From: Nostoc sp. NIES-3756
Lineage (GTDB): Bacteria; Cyanobacteriota; Cyanobacteriia; Cyanobacteriales; Nostocaceae
Assembly (NCBI RefSeq): GCF_001548375.1
Contig: NZ_AP017295.1
Coordinates: 5,780,001 to 5,844,000 of the forward strand
Length of the DNA: 64,000 bases
Direction: 5' to 3'
Positions 34,623-42,362 of this stretch are shown here, piece after piece (the stretch's first letter is position 1; each line of letters opens with the position of its first letter). The notes under the pieces are model-generated. The model saw only the letters and a list, made by a program, of their open reading frames with translations, was not told the origin of the DNA and did not search any database. A program made the position numbers and the translations under genes.

Positions 34623-36831
34623 GATCGCCCACCGATAGCAAATAAGGATTAGTAATCCTAATCACCGCCTCAATGTCAAGGATTTCCGTAATTTGCCCTT
34701 GAATTACAGCACAAAACATTACACCGGGTCTACTAGGAATACCCTTAACTGTCAGTGACTCCTCTACGATGTCGAGAATCTGTTCTACTATTAGTGCCAC
34801 ACTTAATTGCGAGTTAGGAGAAACAATAACTATTTGCAGTGTATCTGTTTGGGTAGCTAAGTCTGGCTGATTAGTATCATTTTGAAACACTTGCTTGAGG
34901 TCGATTAAGGGTATAATCTGGCCGTAAGACCTCATTACTTGCTGATTACCAACTTTTTCCACTGCACTTGCAGGTATTTTTTCTAATCGGTAGGTGTTAG
35001 CAAGGGGAATACCCATAGGTGCGTTTTGGGGGCCAATAAATAATAAAATCATTTGCCGTTCCTGTGTTTCCTGGGGAGTGTTTGCATCAGGAAGGCGTGA
35101 TGATATCTGCTTGTATTTCGCCTCTACACAAGCTAGTTTTGCCAAATTTACCACATCAATGACTAATGCTACTGTGCCATCTCCTAAAATTGTGGCTCCT
35201 GCAAATATTGATAGGAATTTTAATTGTTTTCCTAGCGGTTTAACTACTATGTCTTGGATGTCTTCAATTGTGTCTACTACCAAGCCAAATTGGTAGTTGT
35301 CGGCTTGGATGATAACTAAATTTAGTGCTGAGTTCTGAGTGGGGAGTGGAGGATTTTGACTGTTGACTATGGACTGTTGACTATGGACTGTTGACTCTTG
35401 ACTGTTGAATTGTAGTATTTGGTTGAGATTAATTAACGGGATGAGGTTGTCTCGGAGGTGATAGACGGGTACGTCGTAGAATACTTCAATACTAGTTATT
35501 GCCTGTTCTGGTTCTAGGCGGACTAACTCTTGCAAGCTAGTTTGAGGAATTGTATAGCGTTCATTGCCGCTAGTGATAATTAATGCTGGCAGGATGGTTA
35601 ATGTTAGGGGGATTTTGAGCTTGAATATTGTACCTTTTCCCGATTTGCTATTAACCTCAATTGTGCCGTTGATTTTATCAATATTATTTTTCACAATATC
35701 CATCCCTACTCCCCTTCCAGAAAGGTTTGTTACCTGTTCAGTAGTGGAAAAACCAGGGAGAAAAATTAAATCTATCGCTTCTGCATCGCTCATTTGAGCG
35801 GCTTGAGCGGGAGTAATTAAACCTTGTTGTTGCGCCCGTGCTTTAAGTTGTGCTGGTGTTAAACCATGTCCATCATCGCCAATTTCTAGATTGACTTTGC
35901 CGTTTTCGTAGAAGGCTTTGAGAAAGATTTTTCCTGTAGTTGGTTTCCCACTTGCTATGCGATCGCTTGGTGATTCGATGCCATGATCTATACAGTTGCG
36001 GACTAAGTGGGTTAAGGGGTCTTTGATGGCTTCTATAATGCTTTTATCAAGCTCTGTATCGCCACCTTGCATTTCTACTTCGACTTGTTTACCATTGGCG
36101 ATCGCTAAATCTCGGATAATGCGGGGGAATTTTTGCCAGATGGTACTAATGGGTTGGAGGCGAGTTTTCATTACCCCTTCCTGTAACTGGCTGGTAATCA
36201 GGCTCAGGCGCTGACAAGTAGTCGCAAAGTTACTATCTTTCAATCTGTCTGCAAATCCCATAACTTGATTACGGGTTAATACTAACTCACCCACCAAGTT
36301 CATCATTTGATCCAGCAAGCTGACATTTACTCGAATATATGCCGAGTCTGATGTATTTGTTGAGGTGTCTAAAGATTCATTTATTTGCTGTACGGGAGAG
36401 GTGAAAATTATCTGTTGAGTTTCTTGTAATTGGGTTAAAGATTTAATTAGCGAGGAATAATCTTTTTCACCCTCATATTTTGTAGCTTTTATTTGAGTAA
36501 GAATTTGCCGGATGGTATCTACTGTTTTTAATAAGGTACTAATAATTTGCGGTGTTACTTGAAAGTTGCTGTCTTCACTATTTTTTCTTTGCTCACGCAG
36601 TTGAGAGAGCAAACTTTCCCCTGCATGAGCCAAAGATTCCAGTTTGGGAAACGGTAAGAAGCCACAGTTGCCTTTTAGGGTATGTAGTGATCGATAAATC
36701 CGTTCTATTGTTTCTTTATTTACTGAGGTTTTTTCTAAATTAATAATGTCTCTTTCGATTTGCTCCAAATTTTCATAGCTCTCAATAAGAAATGCTTGGA
36801 TATCATCGTCGTCAAGTTCTGGTACATCCAT
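34615..36831 (-). CDS. cheA: Chemotaxis histidine kinase CheA with two CheW-like domains and a repeat-derived insert
   Basis: 738 aa. HPt domain with H50 in YRSLHTLKGNCGFL; no P2 domain evident. Dimerisation (about 165-230) and ATPase (about 235-410: N box HLVRNCIDHGIE, G1 GDDGHGL, G2 GRGVGMDI) follow. The regulatory CheW-like domain (about 415-567) has an extra 29 residues, 476-504 (NSQESTVHSQQSIVNSQNPP onward), encoded by a heptad repeat. A second CheW-like domain fills about 585-725. There is no receiver, so the separate cheY at 37387 is the likely partner. First gene of the operon; overlaps cheW by 8 bp. Confidence 0.95.
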   Translation of the reverse strand: MDVPELDDDDIQAFLIESYENLEQIERDIINLEKTSVNKETIERIYRSLHTLKGNCGFLPFPKLESLAHAGESLLSQLREQRKNSEDSNFQVTPQIISTLLKTVDTIRQILTQIKATKYEGEKDYSSLIKSLTQLQETQQIIFTSPVQQINESLDTSTNTSDSAYIRVNVSLLDQMMNLVGELVLTRNQVMGFADRLKDSNFATTCQRLSLITSQLQEGVMKTRLQPISTIWQKFPRIIRDLAIANGKQVEVEMQGGDTELDKSIIEAIKDPLTHLVRNCIDHGIESPSDRIASGKPTTGKIFLKAFYENGKVNLEIGDDGHGLTPAQLKARAQQQGLITPAQAAQMSDAEAIDLIFLPGFSTTEQVTNLSGRGVGMDIVKNNIDKINGTIEVNSKSGKGTIFKLKIPLTLTILPALIITSGNERYTIPQTSLQELVRLEPEQAITSIEVFYDVPVYHLRDNLIPLINLNQILQFNSQESTVHSQQSIVNSQNPPLPTQNSALNLVIIQADNYQFGLVVDTIEDIQDIVVKPLGKQLKFLSIFAGATILGDGTVALVIDVVNLAKLACVEAKYKQISSRLPDANTPQETQERQMILLFIGPQNAPMGIPLANTYRLEKIPASAVEKVGNQQVMRSYGQIIPLIDLKQVFQNDTNQPDLATQTDTLQIVIVSPNSQLSVALIVEQILDIVEESLTVKGIPSRPGVMFCAVIQGQITEILDIEAVIRITNPYLLSVGDRE
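35320..35412. repeat. Heptad repeat tract inside the cheA coding sequence
   Basis: ACTGTTG and ACTATGG heptads in tandem at about 35358-35410, plus GGTGCTGAG-like units near 35327. It is the same type as the intergenic blocks at 20625 and 28332, but here translated in frame as residues 476-504 of CheA. Confidence 0.88.
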
Positions 36832-36964
36832 TACATATAGTCAATAAAATTATATCTTTTGTCTTAATAATATTTGTTTTTATACATAATAAATATATGT
36901 CTTGAGAAGGATGTTATGACTACATAATGCTGAAAAGATAATGCTTATAACCAATGAGTAAGAC

Positions 36965-37234
36965 ATGAATTGCCCTCGTTGCCATTCAACTGCAATCTTC
37001 AAAAACGGTCGCCGCAAAGATAGACAATGCTACAAGTGTAAACAATGTGGTCGTCAGTTTCTTGAATTTTACCAGCCTTGGGGATATTCCGATGATGTCA
37101 AGCAACTTTGTCTCAAGATGTATCTTAATGGTATGAGTCTACGAGAAATTGAACGAGTAACTGATATTCATCACACAACTATTCTGCATTGGCTGCGTCA
37201 AGGTAAGTTGAAAGATGAGATATTGTTAAAATAA
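36965..37234 (+). CDS. IS1-like InsA zinc-ribbon/HTH protein, orphan
   Basis: 89 aa. An N-terminal zinc ribbon with CPRC (3-6) and CYKCKQC (22-28), then GRQFLEFYQPW, then a helix-turn-helix LKMYLNGMSLREIERVTDIH. This is the pattern of IS1-family InsA, the regulatory first ORF. No insB/DDE part follows and no terminal inverted repeats are visible, so it is an insertion-sequence remnant or a domesticated DNA-binding protein. It lies between the two halves of the che locus, with AT-rich DNA on both sides (36832-36964 and 37235-37386). Intact frame for its length. Confidence 0.75.
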   Translation: MNCPRCHSTAIFKNGRRKDRQCYKCKQCGRQFLEFYQPWGYSDDVKQLCLKMYLNGMSLREIERVTDIHHTTILHWLRQGKLKDEILLK

Positions 37235-37386
37235 CATTATACATTCAGCATTAGTTGGATTTTTTTATAATTAGGATTGATCAATATATAAAATTAAATT
37301 TTATTGCAAATTATTTATTTTTATAATAAATAATATAGAGGAAAAACCCACAATTTAAAATAAATAATTACCTAGAAAAACTTAGG

Positions 37387-37761
37387 ATGGAATTGATGAG
37401 CTTGGTTTTAATTATTGATGATGCAGCTTTTTCTCGGAGAATGATCCGCAAATTTTTACAAGCTGATGGTTATGATATTTTAGAAGCTACTAATGGGCGG
37501 GAAGGGTTAGAAATAGTTCACAAGCATCAACCCAACTGTGTATTAGCTGACCTTTTAATGCCAGATATGAATGGGTTTGAATTTCTTCAGGCTTTACAAG
37601 ATGAAGGGTTAAAGATTCCCACAATTATTATCACAGCCGATATTCAAGAAGGAGCGCGTAATCAAAGTTATAACTTAGGAGCAGTCAATTTTATCAATAA
37701 ACCACCAAAAGAACAAGAACTACGCCAAGTGGTTCAGCAAGTGATTAATACAAAGGAATAA
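37387..37761 (+). CDS. cheY: Single-domain response regulator CheY
   Basis: 124 aa, receiver only. Acidic pair D11-D12 (IIDDAAF), phospho-acceptor D55 (CVLADLLMPDMNGF), T83 (IIITADIQ) and K104 (FINKPPKEQ) are in place. It is the natural output for CheA, relaying to a motility or other target. The frame starts MELMSL; M4 is another possible start. Only 6 bp from cheC, which should dephosphorylate it, and 42 kb of neighbours show no flagellar or pilus motor gene. Gene symbol is by role and position. Confidence 0.9.
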   Translation: MELMSLVLIIDDAAFSRRMIRKFLQADGYDILEATNGREGLEIVHKHQPNCVLADLLMPDMNGFEFLQALQDEGLKIPTIIITADIQEGARNQSYNLGAVNFINKPPKEQELRQVVQQVINTKE

Positions 37762-37767
37762 GCAATC

Positions 37768-38373
37768 ATGAGTGTGACAGTAGATCAACTAGACGCTTTA
37801 CAAGAATTAATCAATATTGGAGTTGGTCGTGCTGCCAATCTACTAAATGAAATGGTAGATTCTCATATTCGCCTAGAAATTCCTTTTGTCAAAGTTTTAA
37901 CTGCTAGTCAGGCTTACCAAGAATTAGCCTCGCGCTTTCATGATAATAGTTTGTCATCAGTAAAATTAGGTTTTACTGGCTCTTTTTACGGGACGGCAGG
38001 TTTGATTTTTCCTACCGAAAGTGCATCAAAATTAGTATCAGTATTAACTGGTGAAGAAGCAGGTTCTGCCGACTTAGACGCGGTGAAAATTGGTACATTA
38101 AGCGAAATTGGCAACATCGTGATCAATGGAGTGATGGGTTCGATTAGTAATGTGTTACAGCAACACATGAACTATACATTACCCGTTTATTTAGAAGATA
38201 CAATTGCTAATTTAGTGTTTACCAGTCATGGTAACGAGTCTAAGATTTTACTGGCACAGGCACACTTTACAATTGAACAGTTAAAAATTATTGGTGATAT
38301 TATTTTAATTTTTGAAGTGAGTACATTTGATGCGTTAATTGCATCAATTAACAAACAAATAGCAGTTTTATAA
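37768..38373 (+). CDS. cheC: CheC-like CheY-phosphate phosphatase
   Basis: 201 aa. Two copies of the CheC/FliY active-site pattern (D/S-x3-E-x2-N) are seen: DALQELINIGVGRAAN with E13 and N16, and LSEIGNIVINGVMGSI with E113 and N116. CheC proteins remove phosphate from CheY and, with CheD, reset receptors in Bacillus. I see no cheD in the window. It lies 6 bp after cheY and 38 bp before the kinase gene. CheC in a cyanobacterial locus together with CheB and CheR is noteworthy. No membrane segment. Confidence 0.9.
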   Translation: MSVTVDQLDALQELINIGVGRAANLLNEMVDSHIRLEIPFVKVLTASQAYQELASRFHDNSLSSVKLGFTGSFYGTAGLIFPTESASKLVSVLTGEEAGSADLDAVKIGTLSEIGNIVINGVMGSISNVLQQHMNYTLPVYLEDTIANLVFTSHGNESKILLAQAHFTIEQLKIIGDIILIFEVSTFDALIASINKQIAVL

Positions 38374-38411
38374 TTTAACTATAGTTATTAACATGGAACT
38401 AGTGTGAGAAA

Positions 38412-40028
38412 ATGAACAAAATTGAACAAGCTCAGGAAAAATTCAACCTTTTAGACCAGATTCCTTTAGGAGCTTTTGTTCTACATTCAGACCACACGGT
38501 TTTATTTTGGAATTGCTGTTTAGAAGAATGGACAAAAATTAATAGAAGTCAAATTTTAGGCAAATCGATTTTTGAGTACTTTCCCCATTTGCATCAGCCA
38601 CGCTATCTTAGTCGCCTAGAACAAATTTTTGAAGGTGGGCCACCAACAATTTTTTCTTCTCAACTACATAAATATGTAATTCCTGTACCAATAGTAGATG
38701 AGAAATACAGGATTCAACACACAACAGTAACGGCTGTACCTGCGTTAGATGGAAATGGGTTTTATGCTCTGTTTTCTATTCAAGATGTGACTGATTTAAC
38801 ATTTCGTGTACAAGATTACCGTAATTTACGCGATCGCGCTTTAGCCTTAGCCGAAGAACGTCAACTGGCTAAAGAAGCAGCCGAAAAAGCAAACCGCATC
38901 AAAGATGAGTTTCTGGCAATAGTTTCTCATGAATTGCGATCGCCACTCAATCCCATCTTAGGCTGGGCAAAACTATTAAGAAAACGCACTTTAAATGAAA
39001 CAGCAAGTTTACGTGCTTTAGAAACCATTGAACGCAATGCAGAATTACAAGTACAACTAATAGATGATTTATTAGATATCTCGCGGATTCTCAGAGGTAA
39101 ACTATCACTTAATTCCGAAACAGTGAATCTTGCAGCTACTATCGAATCGGCTTTAGAAACGGTACGATTAGCAGCCGAAGCCAACTCTATAGAAATTAGT
39201 TTACATCTAGACCCTACAGTTGGACAGGTCAAAGGTGATAGTGGACGTTTACAACAAATTGTTTGGAATCTGCTGTCTAATGCAGTTAAATTTACCCCTC
39301 CTGGTGGAAAAGTTGTAGTTTACTTAGAACAGGTTGGTTCTCAAGCCCAAATTCGTGTCCAAGACACAGGTAAAGGTATTAGTTCCCAATTCTTGCCTCA
39401 CGTATTTGAATCATTCCGCCAAGCAGACAGTAGCATAACTCGCAGATCCGGTGGGTTGGGACTAGGTTTAGCAATTGTGCGCCAATTAGTCGAGTTACAT
39501 GGCGGTAGAGTTTGGGCAGAAAGTTTAGGTGAGGGAGAAGGAGCAACATTTACAGTCAGTTTCCCAGCAACACCACAAACTCAGGAGTTAGGGATAGGAA
39601 AAGTTGATAATTACTCTCCATTATCACTACTACCACCGACCTTGGCAGGAGTAAAGTTGTTAGTCGTTGATGATGATGTTGATACGCGAGAATTTCTCGC
39701 CTTTTTTTTAGAACAGCAGGGGGCTATGGTGACAACAGCCCAATCAGCCTACGAAGCACTAACAGCCTTAGAAAATTCCCTGCCAGACTTGTTGTTGAGT
39801 GACTTAGGTATGCCTGATGTTGATGGTTATACTTTAATTCGGAAAGTGCGATCGCTCGCTGTGAATCAAGGAGGCAAAATCCCCGCTATTGCCTTAACTG
39901 CCTATGCTGCCGAGACAACACAACAACAAGTATTTGCCGCCGGATTTCAACGTCATCTAGCTAAACCAGTCGATCCAATGAAATTAATAACCGCAATTGT
40001 CGAACTTACACCAATTCGTAATTCATAA
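38412..40028 (+). CDS. PAS hybrid histidine kinase with C-terminal receiver
   Basis: 538 aa, cytoplasmic. PAS domain about 10-125 (IPLGAFVLHSDHTVLFWNCC), then a helical linker and HisKA with phospho-histidine H173 in VSHELRSPLNPILGW. The ATPase shows N box QIVWNLLSNAVKFTP and G boxes DTGKGIS and GGLGLGLAIV. The C-terminal receiver has D464 in LLLSDLGMPDVDGY. Third gene after cheY and cheC on the plus strand, so it may feed CheY-like or its own receiver. The stop codon (AATTCATAA) lies in a TTCGTAA-type heptad at 40011-40027. Confidence 0.95.
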   Translation: MNKIEQAQEKFNLLDQIPLGAFVLHSDHTVLFWNCCLEEWTKINRSQILGKSIFEYFPHLHQPRYLSRLEQIFEGGPPTIFSSQLHKYVIPVPIVDEKYRIQHTTVTAVPALDGNGFYALFSIQDVTDLTFRVQDYRNLRDRALALAEERQLAKEAAEKANRIKDEFLAIVSHELRSPLNPILGWAKLLRKRTLNETASLRALETIERNAELQVQLIDDLLDISRILRGKLSLNSETVNLAATIESALETVRLAAEANSIEISLHLDPTVGQVKGDSGRLQQIVWNLLSNAVKFTPPGGKVVVYLEQVGSQAQIRVQDTGKGISSQFLPHVFESFRQADSSITRRSGGLGLGLAIVRQLVELHGGRVWAESLGEGEGATFTVSFPATPQTQELGIGKVDNYSPLSLLPPTLAGVKLLVVDDDVDTREFLAFFLEQQGAMVTTAQSAYEALTALENSLPDLLLSDLGMPDVDGYTLIRKVRSLAVNQGGKIPAIALTAYAAETTQQQVFAAGFQRHLAKPVDPMKLITAIVELTPIRNS

Positions 40029-40051
40029 AACTCTCCTGCCTTCTGCCTATT

Positions 40052-40897
40052 TTACAGATTCGACTCGGCGAAAGTATTACATTGATCGGGATTACCAGTT
40101 TGAATACCCCGCTTAAACCAGCGAACTCGTTGAGTAGAACTACCATGAGTAAAGGATTCCGGCACTACATAGCCCTTAGCCTGTTCTTGCAAACGATCAT
40201 CGCCGATACTGCTTGCAGCGTTTAAAGCTTCTTCAATATCCCCCGTTTCCAGAATTTGCCTTGTGCGCTGGGCATTATTTGCCCAAACACCTGCAAAACA
40301 ATCTGCTTGTAATTCTAATTTCACAGACAGTTGATTTGCTTGTGTCTGACTAGCTCGGCTTTGTAAAGAACGGACTTGATCGGAAATTCCTAATAAATTC
40401 TGCACATGATGCCCAATTTCATGAGCAATGACATAGGCTTGAGCAAAATCTCCAGGTGCTTGATAGCGATTTCTTAAATCCTGATAAAAACTCAAATCAA
40501 TATATACCTTTTGATCAGCCGGACAATAGAAAGGCCCAACAGCTGAACGGGCAAATCCACAAGCCGACTTTACCGCGTCAGAGTAAAGCACTAACTTGGG
40601 TTTTGTATAAGTTTGTCCATTGCGTTGAAATATCTCAGTCCAGGTATCTTCTGTATCAGCCAAAACTACAGAGACAAAATCGGCTGCTTCATCTTGGGAG
40701 GCTGTTGTTTGTGGCGAATTAGTGACAGGGCGATCGCTTGATGATTCGTTTTGCCAAATGACGCTAGGATCACCACCCAATAGCAAAATTACTAGAGATA
40801 TCAGTGCTGCACCAATACCTCCACCAACTATGGGTGTAGAAACTCCACCACGGCGATCCTCAACATTTGAACTACGACGACCTAATTGCCAACGCAT
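40052..40897 (-). CDS. Neutral zinc metallopeptidase, YpfJ family
   Basis: 281 aa. A single membrane helix (GGGIGAALISLVILLLGG, about 25-42) near a basic, Arg-rich N-terminus; the catalytic domain is outside. The zincin motif is HEIGHH (residues 159-164) in AYVIAHEIGHHVQNLLG, and a third ligand is expected in the ELQADCFAGVWAN segment (about 195-207). The KPN_02809/YpfJ family has a cytoplasmic anchor and an unknown substrate. The C-terminus reads FTHGSSTQRVRWFKRGIQTG. Converges with the kinase gene. Membership firm. Confidence 0.93.
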   Translation of the reverse strand: MRWQLGRRSSNVEDRRGGVSTPIVGGGIGAALISLVILLLGGDPSVIWQNESSSDRPVTNSPQTTASQDEAADFVSVVLADTEDTWTEIFQRNGQTYTKPKLVLYSDAVKSACGFARSAVGPFYCPADQKVYIDLSFYQDLRNRYQAPGDFAQAYVIAHEIGHHVQNLLGISDQVRSLQSRASQTQANQLSVKLELQADCFAGVWANNAQRTRQILETGDIEEALNAASSIGDDRLQEQAKGYVVPESFTHGSSTQRVRWFKRGIQTGNPDQCNTFAESNL

Positions 40898-41190
40898 AAT
40901 TATCGCTTCCCAAACTCATAAGAAAAAATCCAGACTCATCAGCCTTTTAATCAGCTATGCAGTTAAATGTTATCGTTCTTAACCATCTACTGCTTCTATC
41001 TACCGGAGAAACACTGATGAACAACAGTCAGTCTTGAGAAAGGTTATGAAGTGCGTAATAAGATTGATACATTCCCACTCGAATAGCGACTAACTGCCAC
41101 ATAACTTTTTAGCAATTATCTCTGGAAAAGTAAGATATGCAATGGTAGCAATCTTTACGAGTGAGATGAAGTGATCATCATCAAATTACT
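40898..41190. other. Divergent intergenic region, no feature supported
   Basis: 293 bp between the metallopeptidase and GHL10 genes, AT-rich. It should hold both promoters. I see no hairpin, repeat or gene. Confidence 0.4.
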
Positions 41191-42360
41191 ATGACCCGCA
41201 AAAAGAAAGAGCCTAGTGGATGTGGATGTTTAAATATTCCTTTGTCTGTAATTATAGTGGTCTTAGGGGGTGGTTACTGGTGGTTCAGCCAGAAAGGATT
41301 TTCAGAAATTAGCAAATTCTTACCTCAGAATGAACGAATAACCACTGCTATTTCCCCTCCTACCCCCACACCTTCTCCGACCCCTACTAGCTCTTTATCA
41401 AAACCTATAAATCTACCTAATAAGACTAGTAAAATCAAACCCCAAGTACAACAACAAAAAACTTTTTTACTTCCAACTCCTTGGGAAAGAAAAGTAATTA
41501 GAGGCATCTACTTATCTCGCTACCAAATCACAAATAATGCTGATGAACAAACAATTCGTCAGCGAGTTCGTTACTATAAATCCCAAGGAATTAATACCAT
41601 CATTCATGGGGTTTGGGGTAATGGCTGTACGATGTATAAAAGTAAAGTGATGCAGCAAACTCTAGGTTATGAGAGTTGTCCAAATCAGTTTCAATCACAA
41701 TGGTTAAATTGGTTAATTGATGAAGCGCACAAACAAGGAATGCAGGTTCACGCCTACTTTGAGAAGGGTATTAAAATAGATAAAAATAGTCCTATCTTTG
41801 ATTTAGCAATTTCTAAAAAGTGGATTGTGCCAGGAGTAGACAGAACCTACTCTGGCATTGAACATTATGTCCTCGATGTAGAGAATCCTGAAGTTGCTGC
41901 TTTATTTAAAAATATCCTAGTTGAGTTTGTCAAACAATATCCAAATGTTGATGCTGTACAATGGGATGATTATTTAGGATATCATGCTGAATTACCGGGA
42001 AAAGTTGACAGAACGGAAAATTTAACTAAATTTGTCAAACAAATGACAAGCTCGATGAAACAAGCTAATTCTTCGGTAAGTTTTGATATTTGTCATCATA
42101 ACCCTTATTGGGCTAAAAGATATTTCGCAGCTGATTGGGAAAAATGGGGAGTAGATAGAGTATTTATTCAAGCGTATAATGACAAAAATTTTAATGAGGA
42201 ATTAAATTATGCTGAGAAATACGCTGGTGTTGCCATTACAGATTATCAATTCAGTCGGTTAAAACCATTAATTAATAATGCCAACATTAAAAGCATCTTA
42301 ATTTTTCCCTTTTCAGGTAATCCAGAAAAAACAGCTTCTAGTTTAAAAAACTCTATTTAA
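41191..42360 (+). CDS. GHL10-type glycoside hydrolase-like protein
   Basis: 389 aa. One membrane segment at about 13-32 (LNIPLSVIIVVLGGGYWWFS), followed by a Pro/Thr/Ser linker (PPTPTPSPTPTSSLSKP), so the main domain is outside the membrane. The catalytic region is a TIM-barrel like GHL10/DUF187: IRGIYLSRYQITNN, GINTIIHGVWGNG, GMQVHAYFEKG, HYVLDVENPEVAALF, and VDAVQWDDYLGYHA, where an acidic pair sits on a barrel strand. Possible roles are envelope polysaccharide or peptidoglycan turnover. The reaction is not known. A cysteine pair (GNGCTMYK, ESCPNQF) may form a disulfide. Confidence 0.82.
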   Translation: MTRKKKEPSGCGCLNIPLSVIIVVLGGGYWWFSQKGFSEISKFLPQNERITTAISPPTPTPSPTPTSSLSKPINLPNKTSKIKPQVQQQKTFLLPTPWERKVIRGIYLSRYQITNNADEQTIRQRVRYYKSQGINTIIHGVWGNGCTMYKSKVMQQTLGYESCPNQFQSQWLNWLIDEAHKQGMQVHAYFEKGIKIDKNSPIFDLAISKKWIVPGVDRTYSGIEHYVLDVENPEVAALFKNILVEFVKQYPNVDAVQWDDYLGYHAELPGKVDRTENLTKFVKQMTSSMKQANSSVSFDICHHNPYWAKRYFAADWEKWGVDRVFIQAYNDKNFNEELNYAEKYAGVAITDYQFSRLKPLINNANIKSILIFPFSGNPEKTASSLKNSI

Positions 42361-42362
42361 TA

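Noticed and set aside
34615..36831. Frameshift or pseudogene in cheA because of the repeat tract
   Set aside because: The frame reads through the tract and the downstream CheW-like domains are intact, so the gene appears functional.
36965..37234. Complete insertion sequence
   Set aside because: Only an InsA-like ORF is present; no DDE transposase and no inverted ends were found, so it is reported as an orphan gene instead.
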